This document shows positions 1-9,216 of a DNA stretch of 64,000 bases, piece after piece. Source of the stretch: Clostridium chauvoei (GTDB taxonomy: Bacteria; Bacillota; Clostridia; Clostridiales; Clostridiaceae); assembly GCF_002327185.1 (NCBI RefSeq), contig NZ_CP018624.1, positions 2,056,660 through 2,120,659 of the forward strand, read 5' to 3'. Both the position numbers and the translations under genes were made by a program. The notes below the pieces were generated by a model. That model was given only the letters and a program-made list of their open reading frames with translations. It searched no databases and had not been told where the DNA came from. The stretch's first letter is position 1. Each line of letters starts with the position of its first letter.

Positions 1-65
1 GTTTCTACTTTTCCATCATTAACTCCATATGTTTTGTATATATTCTCGAGTTTTATTATTTCCAT
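1..65 (-). CDS. ABC transporter ATP-binding protein, N-terminal fragment
   Basis: Only the first codons lie in the window. Read on the minus strand they give MEIIKLENIYKTYG, the usual opening of an ABC ATPase of the LolD/MacB type, before Walker A. Its ATG overlaps the stop of the neighbouring FtsX permease, so it is translationally coupled as the third gene of a permease-permease-ATPase operon. It would power that transporter from the cytoplasmic face. The rest lies beyond the left edge, so Walker motifs cannot be checked. Confidence 0.75.
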   Translation of the reverse strand, partial: MEIIKLENIYKTYGVNDGKVE

Positions 66-1339
66 TACTCACTTCTCCTTACTAAATCATTTATTGAGTA
101 TTTATTTAGATTAATCCTAATTATTATAGAAATTATGATTGTTATAAAAATTAATACTCCTATGGTTAAAATAAAATAAATAATATTAAACCTAAAAATA
201 GTAAAGTTAGTTAATATAATAGATGATATTAAACCACTTATTCCCAACAAAATAAATACTTGTCCTAAAACTCTATTTCTAATGTCTTTCATAGTTGCTC
301 CCATCATAATATTAATACCATATTCTTTCCTTTCTTTATATATAGTATTAATCATTACTATAATCACTGATATTGTTGAGAATAATATTACTATACTAGA
401 TACGTAAATTGCAGGTTTTATAGTATCGTTACTTTCCTTTCTATACTCTTGTATAGATTTATTAAAATCATTTATTTGAAATTTCAATCCTGATTCAAAT
501 AAATAATCGTTAATATTATCTATAGATTCATTATTTTTAAGGATTATATATCCTCCTTGCATATAACTAAAAAGCTCTACTCTTTGAATTAATTTAACTC
601 TATCATTTTTACCTTGTTGCATCATATATTCTTCTCTAAATGGAATTAATATAGCATTTTTTAAAGATTGTTGGTTAAATTGAATTCCTCCTAAATTTAT
701 ATAACTATTATCTGCTAGTATTCCAATAACTTCTAACTTAACTTGTTTATATTCTCCATCTTTATCTGTAGTTATAGTTTCTATTTTATCTCCAACAGAA
801 TATTTATCCTTATATATGTTCCCTAGAACAATTGGTATATTATCCTCATCTACTCTCTTAAAATTATCAAAACCTCCATCTATAAAATCATAATTCATCT
901 TTTCTAAAAATAATTTATTCAAATAAATTCCCTGAACTCTTATATATTCTGTACTATCAATATTTTCAGTAGAATATGTTACCACAGTATCTGGAATAGC
1001 TTGTTCTTTTTTTATAAAAACAACCTCTCTAACTGCTGACATAAATTCAATATCTTCATTTTCATTGAAGTAATTATTTATATCCTGAAGAATCTTTAAA
1101 TTCTTTTTATTTTTTTCTATATCCGCACCTCTAATATTTTCTATTGCCAGCTTTTCATCCATCTTATAATACTTATCATTACCAAATTGCTTATTTACAC
1201 TTTCAATTAAATTGTTTGCATCACTTAGAAATTGAATTGAAACATATATACATACTATTGCTATTGTAAATTGAAGAATAGTTAATAATGAAAAAGTAAT
1301 TTTTTTACTTATTCCTTCGTATAAAAACTTGAAAACCAT
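65..1339 (-). CDS. FtsX-like ABC transporter permease (MacB type)
   Basis: A 424-residue membrane protein with the FtsX/MacB layout: one N-terminal transmembrane helix (about residues 14-38), a large extracytoplasmic region of about 270 residues, then three helices near the C-terminus (about 310-335, 358-380, 385-410). The loop before the final helices contains a MMGAT stretch typical of FtsX cytoplasmic loops. It starts directly after the stop of the upstream permease, with a GGAG site inside that gene's end, and its own stop overlaps the ATPase start. Such exporters move lipoproteins, peptides or antimicrobials or act as mechanotransmitters; the substrate is unknown. Confidence 0.8.
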   Translation of the reverse strand: MVFKFLYEGISKKITFSLLTILQFTIAIVCIYVSIQFLSDANNLIESVNKQFGNDKYYKMDEKLAIENIRGADIEKNKKNLKILQDINNYFNENEDIEFMSAVREVVFIKKEQAIPDTVVTYSTENIDSTEYIRVQGIYLNKLFLEKMNYDFIDGGFDNFKRVDEDNIPIVLGNIYKDKYSVGDKIETITTDKDGEYKQVKLEVIGILADNSYINLGGIQFNQQSLKNAILIPFREEYMMQQGKNDRVKLIQRVELFSYMQGGYIILKNNESIDNINDYLFESGLKFQINDFNKSIQEYRKESNDTIKPAIYVSSIVILFSTISVIIVMINTIYKERKEYGINIMMGATMKDIRNRVLGQVFILLGISGLISSIILTNFTIFRFNIIYFILTIGVLIFITIIISIIIRINLNKYSINDLVRRSE

Positions 1340-2386
1340 CTAAATATTCTCCTTAATAATAGAATTAATGTTCATTTTACTTATTTTAATAACTGAAGGA
1401 ATAATACATGTAATACTTACAATCACATTTATTAATGTAATTATAAGTAAACTCTTTAAAGCTATTAATAAATTAATAGAATTTAAACCACCACAAATTC
1501 CAAATATTAAATAAGCTATAATAATTGAAGCTATAATTACAAATTCGTATTCTATAAATAAATTAAGAAAGATACTTGATTTACTTTCACCAACTAAGCT
1601 TTTAATACCGATTATTACTTTTTCTTTTTCAATCCAATAAGAACTTATATTAATTACAGTAGAAATTAAAGACATACTTGCTAATAATCCCATTATTAAA
1701 TAAATACTATTGCTTGAAATAGCTTCATTTAGCGGTTCAACTATTGGTTCACTTATTTCCATAATTACTTTGTTTCTTTCATTTAATTGTTCATATATTT
1801 TTTTCGCAGTGTAAGCTGTAGAGCCATCTAATACATCAATCGTAATACTTTTTCTATTTAAATTAAAATCTTGAGAATTCATATTTATATAAATACTATC
1901 TCCCAACCCTTTAGTAGATTTATTACCTAAAATACCAACTACTTTATACTCTTGATTTTGTATTTTTACCTTTTGATCTTGTATGTTATCTTTTAATTTA
2001 TACCCTACTAATGCTACTCTTTCTCCTCTCTTAATTTCCTCTAAAGTAAACATCCTTCCTTCTGTTAAAGGATAAGTCTTATCAATATTATAGTTGTAAT
2101 AAACACCAATAATTTCAGTTGCCTTATAATCATTATTTATAAGTACCTTACCTTCTAAAACAACATTCTTATCTTTTAATGTATTAATTAAATTATTAAT
2201 TTTAATATCCTCTGCTGTTTCAAATAATATTATTTTAGCATCTTTACTTATTAATGAATTTTTTGTTTTTATGTCTTGTTCAAAACTTAGTATATTTATT
2301 ATTACTGATATAAAAAATACATTTATTAAAATAAATGTACTAAATAATACCCAATATTTTTTAATTAGTTTTTTAAGTTTCTTCAT
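1340..2386 (-). CDS. FtsX-like ABC transporter permease
   Basis: About 348 residues with one N-terminal helix (LFSTFILINVFFISVII), an extracytoplasmic domain, and three C-terminal helices, so it is the second half of a heteromeric FtsX-type transporter with the adjacent permease. I chose the ATG at 2386: an in-frame TTG five codons earlier lies within the GGAG ribosome site itself, and that GGAG is 9 nt from this ATG. It is the first gene of the operon. Function beyond the transporter class cannot be read from sequence. Confidence 0.75.
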   Translation of the reverse strand: MKKLKKLIKKYWVLFSTFILINVFFISVIINILSFEQDIKTKNSLISKDAKIILFETAEDIKINNLINTLKDKNVVLEGKVLINNDYKATEIIGVYYNYNIDKTYPLTEGRMFTLEEIKRGERVALVGYKLKDNIQDQKVKIQNQEYKVVGILGNKSTKGLGDSIYINMNSQDFNLNRKSITIDVLDGSTAYTAKKIYEQLNERNKVIMEISEPIVEPLNEAISSNSIYLIMGLLASMSLISTVINISSYWIEKEKVIIGIKSLVGESKSSIFLNLFIEYEFVIIASIIIAYLIFGICGGLNSINLLIALKSLLIITLINVIVSITCIIPSVIKISKMNINSIIKENI

Positions 2387-2521
2387 TAATTCACGCTCCA
2401 AATAACAATAATATCTCTAAGTTAACTTTTGTTATCCCTCTTTATTGAAATTATGTTAATTTAATATAAATAATTATATCAAACAATTCCATATTATGCT
2501 ATTATTTAGCTAGATGTACTT

Positions 2522-2550
2522 TTGATAGAATACTATAACTGTAGTTATGT
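2522..2550 (+). promoter_or_regulatory. Candidate promoter with overlapping palindrome for the CPBP protease gene
   Basis: A TTGATA -35-like box, a 17-nt spacer and a TTATGT -10-like box lie about 70 nt ahead of the protease start. A perfect inverted repeat ATAACT-GT-AGTTAT (2535-2548) covers the spacer and -10, where a repressor would block polymerase. Seen by eye only; the -10 is weak. Confidence 0.35.
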
Positions 2551-2620
2551 ATTAAATATTTTTCTACTACTAAATCCACTATAAATTAAATAATTTAAGT
2601 TGCAACTGGAGGTAATGACA

Positions 2621-3358
2621 ATGAATATACATCTCTGTTTTAAATCTATTTTCAAATGTACTACAAATTTATTAAAATATTTCTTTATATTTTTTGCATC
2701 TTTAATATTTTCTATAGCTTTACAAGAAAAATTAGCTTTTAATGATGATATTGGATTTTCTTTAGCTCTCTTAATATCAACTTTCTTTTTTCTATTAGCT
2801 TTAAAAATAGAGAAGAAAAAACCTATTGAGTTTTTAAGATTACGTAAAGTTAATTTTAAGCTCTTACCCTCTCTAATATTTTTATCTGTCATAATTCTTC
2901 TCTTTGAAATTGGTTTAGGGAATTTATTACATGAAATCTTTACCTCACCTATTTCTGATGATATGGACTTATGTTTTTTTAGCGTACTTCATATATTAAT
3001 TTTAGCTCCTATCTGTGAGGAGATATTTTTTAGAGGAATTATCTTTGCAAAGTTAAAAAATATAATGCCACTTTCTTTAGCTATCTTTATTCAAGCTTTT
3101 TTATTTGGATTTTTACATGGTGGCCTATCTGGACATATAATTCAAGCATTAATCATTACAATTTCTGGGATAGTTTTAGGTTTGGTATATCACTATACAG
3201 AAAACTTATCAATGTCAATTTCCTTTCATTTTATTAATAATTTTATAGTTATGATTTTAAATATCCTTGATTTTGACATTAACCCAATTTTTTGTATTTT
3301 AATCTCTATCTTGTTACTAATAATATATATTAAATGGATTACTTCTATTAAGTATTAG
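2621..3358 (+). CDS. CPBP family intramembrane metalloprotease (CAAX protease-like)
   Basis: A polytopic membrane protein of about 245 residues with all CPBP/Abi motifs: CEEIFFRG (EExxxR), FGFLHGG (FxxxH) and HFINN (HxxxN), each in a predicted helix. These residues bind metal and catalyse intramembrane proteolysis. Family members include CAAX prenyl proteases and bacteriocin self-immunity or processing proteins. I chose the ATG at 2621: GGAGG lies 8 nt upstream of it, while the earlier TTG at 2600 precedes that site and the ATG at 2615 is only 2 nt from it. It is a single gene on the plus strand; the substrate is unknown. Confidence 0.85.
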   Translation: MNIHLCFKSIFKCTTNLLKYFFIFFASLIFSIALQEKLAFNDDIGFSLALLISTFFFLLALKIEKKKPIEFLRLRKVNFKLLPSLIFLSVIILLFEIGLGNLLHEIFTSPISDDMDLCFFSVLHILILAPICEEIFFRGIIFAKLKNIMPLSLAIFIQAFLFGFLHGGLSGHIIQALIITISGIVLGLVYHYTENLSMSISFHFINNFIVMILNILDFDINPIFCILISILLLIIYIKWITSIKY

Positions 3359-3374
3359 TTATTATTATCCGAAA

Positions 3375-3390
3375 ATCTAATTGATTAGAT
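3375..3390. promoter_or_regulatory. 16-bp palindrome ahead of the H-NOX chemoreceptor
   Basis: ATCTAAT-TG-ATTAGAT is a perfect 7-2-7 inverted repeat about 28 nt upstream of the chemoreceptor start and just before its GAGGAGG ribosome site. It may be a regulator site or a short mRNA hairpin; no known regulator was matched. Confidence 0.35.
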
Positions 3391-3417
3391 AATAAATACT
3401 TTAGAGGAGGAAATTTA

Positions 3418-5100
3418 ATGAAGGGTACCGTTGTCGCAACCTGGATGAAAACCAACAGAGAATTATTTGGTGATAAAGCAGTAAATGAAGCTATGAATCG
3501 TGTTGGATGGAAACAAAATAAAATCTTTTCACCAATTGAAAATGTTGATGATGATAAAGTAAAAACTGTTATAAAACATATAGCCTCAAGTCAAAATATG
3601 GATGTTAAACTTTTATGGAGAAAAATTGGACAAGATAATATAAAAACTTTTAATAAGTATTATCCTGCTTTCTTTCAACATGAAAATGTATATTCATTTT
3701 TAAAATCAATGTTTGATGTACATGTAGTTATGACTAAGAAATTTGCAGGGGCTAAACCACCACTATTAACTATTAACCCTATATCTAGTAAAGAAGCTAT
3801 TTTTACATATAATTCTTCAAGAGGAATGTTTGATTATTTCCTTGGTTTATTAGATGGAGTATTTGCTCACTTCAAGGAAAAAATTAGAGTAGAAGAAATT
3901 TCAAGAACTAATACTACATTAGATTTAAAACTTGTATTTGAAAAGGACATATACTATAGCCAAAAGTATTCCTTTAATAAACTGCTGTCTTTAGGCTTTA
4001 TCAAAAACTTTGGAGCTAAAGCAGCTTTATTTACTTTCATAATATCTTTAATAGTAACAATCCCTCTTATGGGACTTGATAATATTTTAAAATCTTTAAT
4101 AGCAAGTTCATTATCAGGTATAGCAACCTTTATAGGTGTATCTTTAATGTTAGCTCCTATTAATAGAATAAAAGAAGAGCTTAATAATGTAGTAGAAAAT
4201 AAGTATCATATAGATGGTGAAATTAAAACTTATGATTTCTTTGAAGATATATATAATTCAATTAAGAAGCATAAAAATATTATTCAAGCTGACTTTGTTG
4301 GATTTAAAGGTATTACAGATGAAATGAATGCTTTTATAAACAATATAAATTGTATATCTAACTCTATGGATACTACTTCTAGTGAAATAAGTGGTATTGT
4401 AGAACAAGTTGCAGATAATGCAATTGTCCAAGCTAACAATACAGATGATGCCGTTCAATCCCTTAATGGAAATATTGGTGCATTAAAAAATATTGTTGAA
4501 AATGAAAATAGCAATAAAATACAATTAGAAACTGCTATGGAAAAAATAAATAATAGCTATGAAGAAATAGATAACGCAAGTAAAAATATTTCAATATCTT
4601 TAGATAAATTCAATGATGTTAAAGTAAAAGGAACTCATCTTGAAAATAGAGCTAAAGATATAACAAATATAGTTTCTATAGTATCCGGAATATCAGATCA
4701 AACTAACCTTTTAGCTCTGAATGCATCTATTGAAGCTGCTAGAGCTGGTGAACAAGGAAGAGGCTTTGTTGTAGTTGCTGATTCTATTAAGAAACTTTCA
4801 GAACAATCTAAAGATGCAGTTAAGGAAGTAAATTCAAATCTTAAACAATTTAGAGATGAAATTAAAACCTTAGTAGAACAAATTGAAGTTCAATATAATT
4901 TATTAGAACAAGAAACTGCTAGCTTAGGAGTTGTTAGAAATATAAGCTTTGAAGCTAATAGTTCAATACAAAAAGTAGCTACATCTATGATAGAAACTAT
5001 AGAAAAATTGAATAAAGAAGCTGATTCAATTTCAATGGCTTATAAAAATATAGAAGCCTTATCAACTATAGCTGAAGAAAATTCAGCATCTTCTGAGTAA
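3418..5100 (+). CDS. H-NOX (heme) methyl-accepting chemotaxis protein, shortened by an internal stop
   Basis: Residues 1-185 form an H-NOX heme domain: proximal ligand His102, heme-propionate motif Tyr131-x-Ser133-x-Arg135, and the distal residues Trp9, Asn74 and Tyr140 that hydrogen-bond O2 in the Thermoanaerobacter (Caldanaerobacter) H-NOX. Two transmembrane helices follow (about 200-240), then a methyl-accepting domain with the conserved hairpin tip [18 protein letters not shown]. It should sense O2 or NO and signal to CheA. The reading frame ends at a TAA where relatives carry the Glu-Glu-Val-Ser-Ala-Ser helix, removing the last 38 residues (see the next entry). The tip that contacts CheA/CheW is kept, but the final bundle helix is lost, so activity is uncertain. 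RBS GAGGAGG is well placed. Confidence 0.85.
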   Translation: MKGTVVATWMKTNRELFGDKAVNEAMNRVGWKQNKIFSPIENVDDDKVKTVIKHIASSQNMDVKLLWRKIGQDNIKTFNKYYPAFFQHENVYSFLKSMFDVHVVMTKKFAGAKPPLLTINPISSKEAIFTYNSSRGMFDYFLGLLDGVFAHFKEKIRVEEISRTNTTLDLKLVFEKDIYYSQKYSFNKLLSLGFIKNFGAKAALFTFIISLIVTIPLMGLDNILKSLIASSLSGIATFIGVSLMLAPINRIKEELNNVVENKYHIDGEIKTYDFFEDIYNSIKKHKNIIQADFVGFKGITDEMNAFINNINCISNSMDTTSSEISGIVEQVADNAIVQANNTDDAVQSLNGNIGALKNIVENENSNKIQLETAMEKINNSYEEIDNASKNISISLDKFNDVKVKGTHLENRAKDITNIVSIVSGISDQTNLLALNASIEAARAGEQGRGFVVVADSIKKLSEQSKDAVKEVNSNLKQFRDEIKTLVEQIEVQYNLLEQETASLGVVRNISFEANSSIQKVATSMIETIEKLNKEADSISMAYKNIEALSTIAEENSASSE

Positions 5101-5217
5101 GTAAGTGCAAGTGTAACAACATATACAAATGAAATTAAAAAGCTTATGGAAAATATCTCTGACTTTAAAGGAATTACTGAAATTTTAAAAAAAGACTTAG
5201 AAAAATATAAAATATAA
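5101..5217 (+). pseudogene. Severed C-terminal tail of the H-NOX chemoreceptor
   Basis: Reading on in the same frame past the TAA at 5098-5100 gives VSASVTTYTNEIKKL and then a helical tail to a second stop. SSE-(stop)-VSASV matches the usual MCP sequence SSEEVSASV, so a single GAA-to-TAA change explains the stop. The tail has no start codon or ribosome site of its own. Confidence 0.8.
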
Positions 5218-5220
5218 AAA

Positions 5221-5272
5221 GACTGCTAACACTTTGTCAGCAGTCTGAAGGGGTGATATTATGTCACCCCTT
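5221..5272. terminator. Two adjacent hairpins between convergent genes
   Basis: GACTGCT (5221-5227) pairs with AGCAGTC (5239-5245), and AAGGGGTGA (5248-5256) pairs with TCACCCCTT (5264-5272), followed by a T-rich run on the plus strand. The hairpins end the chemoreceptor transcript and can also stop the opposing transcript, whose last codons overlap the second stem. Confidence 0.75.
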
Positions 5273-6736
5273 TATTTCTTTTATAAACTCCCAAGTAGCT
5301 CCATTATCTTTTGATTGATAAAGAGCCTTTGAGTTAACATTATAGTCACCATCTGCTCCTTGACCAACTAACATGTTTAAAACTCCATTTTCTTCATAAG
5401 GCATATCAGGAAAGTCAAAAGGATTTATACTTTCCCCATTATCTAAAACTACTTCTTTTAAAGGAAATTCTATTTTTTCATAGGATACTCCTCCATCTTC
5501 TGTACGATATAAATTAGAATAAGTACCACCACCATGGGATAACCCTAAAAATCCAAGTTTATCATTAATAAAAGTTATTCCTGCTGCTCCACCAAGTGAA
5601 TCTTTAAAAGGCCCTTCATTTATAATTTCCCAAGTTGCACCACCATCAACAGTTTTCACTAAAGCATAGGATCTACTACCTGCTGCTGCACCTGTAACTT
5701 GTAAAAAATAATAAACATCATCTGATACATAGAATTTTTCATTATTATTTTCTTTAACTTCTTCTACTGATTTTTCCTCATCCTTTGGAAGTTCTTTAGA
5801 TTTACTCCATTCAGTATCATTTTTCAAGTTATATCTTTGAGGAGTATATTTATCTTCCTTTTCTGGAACAAATATAGATACAGTATAACCTACTATAGGG
5901 GAATTAGTTTCTACTACTTTTCTCTCACCTTTTTCATTTATATTTATAATTCCATCTGTATTAAGTCCCCAATTTCTTTTTCCTAAATAAAGCAATCCAT
6001 ATTCTTTTTCATCCCATACACTTACTGCTTTCTCAAGAGAAATAGCTTTAACTATACTTAATAAAGGTTCTAAAAGCTTATCTTCATTATAGTCAGCATC
6101 TGCATATCTATTAAATTCAACTGTAATATCTTTAGATTTACTTTTATCATAGTTAATTAAAAAAGTTTCATCTTCTCCCTTATCATTTTTTCCATAAATA
6201 AAAGTATAAAAACTTGTTATAGTTCCATCCTTTTTAAAATTCAAATCGAATCTCTCACTAATATATAACTTACTTGGCAGAGGATATTTTTCGTTTATAT
6301 CATAAAAAATTCCTTCTACACCGTCTTTATATATGTTGTTATGCTCAAACTTAACTGACTTTACATTTTTAACATCATCTATAAAAAATGAAAGTTTACC
6401 ACTATAATTTGTAGCACTATCATAAACTTTTTTACCATAAATAGATGTTATTCCTATAATACTTATAATACAAACAGCAATCCAAGCCCCTTTATAATTT
6501 GAATATATCGGATTGTCTTCTTCTCCTAACTTTACTTTTCTTATAATTCTAATTGTAGTAAATAATATAATTAATATAGAAAATACTACACAACCTAATA
6601 TTATAAGAATATTATTATCTACTCTTCCATACCTAGCTAATGACGTTAACTCATAACAAAATAGCCAATATAGAATTATTAGTATTGGATTAGTTATTAA
6701 TGAAATAAATACTTTCTTTATACCCTTTTTAAACAT
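5264..6736 (-). CDS. Membrane protein with C-terminal Asp-box (BNR/YCF48-like) repeats
   Basis: 490 residues. The N-terminus has three hydrophobic segments (about 10-30, 42-63, 85-105), placing it in the membrane. The middle (110-310) has no domain I recognise. The C-terminal 160 residues carry three Asp-box-like motifs, TVDGGATW, TEDGGVSY and SKDNGATW, as in sialidase/YCF48 beta-propeller blades. Three blades are too few for a closed propeller, so it may need partners or have other degenerate blades. No sialidase catalytic residues were identified. The ATG follows a GGGGTG site; the stop overlaps a terminator stem. Function unknown; a surface-exposed ligand-binding role is a guess. Confidence 0.7.
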   Translation of the reverse strand: MFKKGIKKVFISLITNPILIILYWLFCYELTSLARYGRVDNNILIILGCVVFSILIILFTTIRIIRKVKLGEEDNPIYSNYKGAWIAVCIISIIGITSIYGKKVYDSATNYSGKLSFFIDDVKNVKSVKFEHNNIYKDGVEGIFYDINEKYPLPSKLYISERFDLNFKKDGTITSFYTFIYGKNDKGEDETFLINYDKSKSKDITVEFNRYADADYNEDKLLEPLLSIVKAISLEKAVSVWDEKEYGLLYLGKRNWGLNTDGIININEKGERKVVETNSPIVGYTVSIFVPEKEDKYTPQRYNLKNDTEWSKSKELPKDEEKSVEEVKENNNEKFYVSDDVYYFLQVTGAAAGSRSYALVKTVDGGATWEIINEGPFKDSLGGAAGITFINDKLGFLGLSHGGGTYSNLYRTEDGGVSYEKIEFPLKEVVLDNGESINPFDFPDMPYEENGVLNMLVGQGADGDYNVNSKALYQSKDNGATWEFIKEIKG

Positions 6737-6776
6737 TTATTGCACCCCTTTATTTTTGAAGTTATTGTAGATTAAA

Positions 6777-7253
6777 TTATCCTTTAATTTCTTTTATAAA
6801 TTCCATTTTAACAAACTCATCATAACCTGTAATTGTATTTTTATTATATATTGTTTTTATTTTAAATCCTGCTCTTTCATAACATTTAATTGCTCTTTTA
6901 TTAAAAGAACGTACTTCTAAAATAATTTTTTTATTGGGATATAGCTTATTAGATTGACTTTTTACTATATTCATCAACTTTTTTCCTAAACCTGCTCCAC
7001 ATAGAGAAGGCTTTAAACCAAGTCCAATTAAAATGTAATCATTTTTATCTTGAAATCTTATATAAGCACATAAATTATTAGATTCATCTATTAATGCAAT
7101 AAACTCTTTTTCTCGTTTTTCTTTAAGTGTAATAGCCCAATTTTCCTGACAGACTTTATTCCATTCTGGATAGTTATAAACATGATATTCCTCTTCATAC
7201 TTCCAATTACAAATTTCCTTTGCATGTGATTCAGTAAAATTCGTTAATTTCAT
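6777..7253 (-). CDS. GNAT family N-acetyltransferase
   Basis: 158 residues with the GNAT acetyl-CoA fold: the binding loop reads LCGAGLGKKLM (Q/RxxGxG/A-like), followed by the strand KIILEVRSFNKRAIKCYERAGF, which is the usual NxxAxxxYxxxGF signature of GNAT motif B. The substrate, a small molecule or an N-terminal amine, cannot be told. I chose the ATG at 7253 because the upstream in-frame GTG lies within the GGTGGAG ribosome site. The gene lies 40 nt from the Asp-box protein in the same direction and may be cotranscribed with it. Confidence 0.85.
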   Translation of the reverse strand: MKLTNFTESHAKEICNWKYEEEYHVYNYPEWNKVCQENWAITLKEKREKEFIALIDESNNLCAYIRFQDKNDYILIGLGLKPSLCGAGLGKKLMNIVKSQSNKLYPNKKIILEVRSFNKRAIKCYERAGFKIKTIYNKNTITGYDEFVKMEFIKEIKG

Positions 7254-7379
7254 TTTATTTCTCTCCACCCTTAAAATATTTTGCTTTAATAATCTTATGA
7301 AATTTTTAAGAATACTCTTTTAACCAATAATAATAAAAATGGTGAAGAAGTATCTCTAACCCCTTCACTCAATTTAATT

Positions 7380-8045
7380 TTAAGCAACATATCTAGCTAA
7401 TACTCTATCTATAATAAATATTACTGCTACTATAATAACTGCTGATATTATAGAAATATTTACTATAGTATAATTTAAATAATATGCACATATCACCATT
7501 ATACCTAAAATCAACATACAAACAACCCAGGTTTTTAGAAAGGAAACTACCTTATTCTCCTTTTTATTATTAAGAGATGTTTTACAAATATAGTTAACAA
7601 AGATATTAGCTAAAGAAATTACAATTAGAATATTAATAATATCCCCTATAGATAAACTAAAATTCCAACTTTCATTATGTGTTATGAAATTTCCTATTGC
7701 CAATCTAATAATATAAACCATTCCTAATATCCAAATAGAAGAAGTAGACATTTCTACAATCCCTATTACCTTTTCAAATGTTGTTTTTTTAGGCATAGTT
7801 TCTATAATTTCATCGCATACTTCTTTATAGTTTTCCCCAATAACCTTTTGTATATCATCTCCACGATTCTGTCCATCAATAATCATTTGAATTAAATCTT
7901 CACGTACTAACTCCTGATTATATTCTGTCATATCTGATCCTCTAAGATAAACTATCATATCGGTATAGATTTTTTCATTATTTTTATAAATTTCTTTTTC
8001 TCTCTTGTTATTACTTTTAAGTAATTCCCTACATTTATTCTTCAT
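7380..8045 (-). CDS. PadR-linked four-helix membrane protein
   Basis: About 221 residues: a cytoplasmic alpha-helical N-terminal half with the stretch REDLIQMIIDGQNRGDDI, then four transmembrane helices (about 100-118, 130-152, 165-186, 190-212). This arrangement (short helical domain plus helices, encoded after a PadR regulator) is common in Firmicutes in families such as DUF1048 and HAAS/DUF1700; I cannot assign the exact one. It overlaps the end of the padR gene. A GGAG site 7 nt before the second ATG favours the start at 8045 over 8051. Likely a stress or envelope-response protein under PadR control. Confidence 0.65.
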   Translation of the reverse strand: MKNKCRELLKSNNKREKEIYKNNEKIYTDMIVYLRGSDMTEYNQELVREDLIQMIIDGQNRGDDIQKVIGENYKEVCDEIIETMPKKTTFEKVIGIVEMSTSSIWILGMVYIIRLAIGNFITHNESWNFSLSIGDIINILIVISLANIFVNYICKTSLNNKKENKVVSFLKTWVVCMLILGIMVICAYYLNYTIVNISIISAVIIVAVIFIIDRVLARYVA

Positions 8046-8370
8046 TCTCATTCTCCTTTTCTAATAATTTATTTACTGCTTTATCTAGCTCTATCCAATT
8101 GTTTTTAAATTGGTTTAATGCTTCTATACCTATTAAAGTAAGTTTATAATATTTTCTTTTGGGTCCACTATTTGATTCTTTTAAGGTTGCACTTATCATG
8201 TTATTTTTTTGTAATCTTAATATTATAGGATAAATTGTACCTTCTGATATTTCACCAAATCCATATTTACTAAGTTTTTTAGATATTTCATATGCATAGG
8301 TTTCTTGTTTATTAATAATCTCTAAAATACATCCTTCTAACATTCCCTTAAGCATTTGTGATGGTATCAT
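8035..8370 (-). CDS. PadR family transcriptional regulator
   Basis: 111 residues with the PadR winged helix: LKGMLEGCILEIINK at the N-terminus, a helix-turn-helix, and the typical ISEGTIYPIILRLQKNNMI wing/recognition segment, followed by a short dimerisation helix. PadR proteins repress their own operon and respond to phenolics, antimicrobials or unknown ligands. A 41-bp imperfect palindrome directly upstream is the likely operator. The gene overlaps the membrane protein downstream, so the two form one autoregulated operon. The start has AAGGAG 8 nt upstream. Confidence 0.9.
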   Translation of the reverse strand: MIPSQMLKGMLEGCILEIINKQETYAYEISKKLSKYGFGEISEGTIYPIILRLQKNNMISATLKESNSGPKRKYYKLTLIGIEALNQFKNNWIELDKAVNKLLEKENENEE

Positions 8371-8384
8371 TTATTTCTCCTTTC

Positions 8385-8425
8385 TATCTTGTATTACAAT
8401 ATAGTATATATTGTATTGCAAGATA
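8385..8425. promoter_or_regulatory. PadR operator candidate, 41-bp imperfect palindrome
   Basis: TATCTTG at the left end pairs with CAAGATA at the right end, and the inner ACAATAT half pairs with ATATTGT; 17 of 20 positions match around centre 8405. It sits 15 nt before the padR start and includes TATA-rich promoter sequence, the normal place for PadR autorepression. Family knowledge plus direct symmetry; binding is not shown. Confidence 0.65.
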
Positions 8426-8461
8426 CTATCTTTTGTCAATATTAATTAACACCATAAAAAT

Positions 8462-8484
8462 AAGATAGGATTAAATCCTATCTT
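8462..8484 (-). terminator. Terminator of the lipoprotein gene
   Basis: Perfect stem AAGATAGGATT / AATCCTATCTT with a one-base centre, followed on the minus strand by TATTTTTATG. It lies 17 nt after the lipoprotein stop. Confidence 0.8.
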
Positions 8485-8501
8485 TAAACAAATGCTATTC
8501 T

Positions 8502-8996
8502 TTATTTAACATATTCAAAATTCTTTTTATAGCTCTTTAACTCTTTTAATTCCATACTTTCTGGTACTGAAAGTTCTTCTTTTGTTTTCTTAAATTCTTC
8601 TTCATTAAAAGGTCCATGCACTATATCTTTTTCAACCTCTATAACCCAAAACTCATACTCTTCTTCTGGAATAGATTCCATATACTTATCCTCTTCCATT
8701 AAATTGGTAAATTCTTTTTTTCTAGCTTTATATGTAGGTATTGATCTTGCAATAATATATTCATCATTGAAATTAAGTTCTATAACTTTTCCAGGTACTC
8801 TTGCATCTGATCCTTCCTTATCACTAGTCTTTATTATCACAACATTATATCTATTAATTTCCCATAATTGATAATCCTTTGTTAATTTCATTTTATAATC
8901 TGATTTTGGTGAAGCTATAATACATCCATGAAGATTTAATACTACTACCATAATAATTAAAATTGTTCCACCTATTTTGAATAATTTATTTTTCAT
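8502..8996 (-). CDS. Small lipoprotein of unknown function
   Basis: 164 residues with a lipoprotein signal: a positively charged start, a hydrophobic core of about 18 residues and the lipobox LHGC, with Cys25 as the predicted lipidated residue. The mature part is charged, with no domain I recognise. It is alone between a terminator and a gene-free stretch of about 220 nt (8997-9216) in which I see nothing coding. The ATG has GGAGG about 7 nt upstream. It should be anchored to the outer face of the membrane; no role is assigned. Confidence 0.7.
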   Translation of the reverse strand: MKNKLFKIGGTILIIMVVVLNLHGCIIASPKSDYKMKLTKDYQLWEINRYNVVIIKTSDKEGSDARVPGKVIELNFNDEYIIARSIPTYKARKKEFTNLMEEDKYMESIPEEEYEFWVIEVEKDIVHGPFNEEEFKKTKEELSVPESMELKELKSYKKNFEYVK

Positions 8997-9216
8997 AAAA
9001 GCTCCTCCTATTTGTTAATACTTAGTAAGTGTATATTTTTGTTCCTTAATTGTAAATTAATTCTGAACAAAACATCCAATAATCTAACTAAATAGAAGTT
9101 GTTTATGTAGAAAGTTTATTTTTAGTATAAAATAAATTGTTAAACTTTAGATGATTCTAAAATACTGAGCTAATTAACAAAGAATCTGTAAATTAAGATA
9201 ATTATTTAATATTTAA

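Noticed and set aside
6777-7253. Shared FIKEIKG ending of the GNAT and the Asp-box protein
   Set aside because: Seven residues at the ends of two neighbouring genes of different families; codons differ and no wider similarity is seen, so most likely chance.
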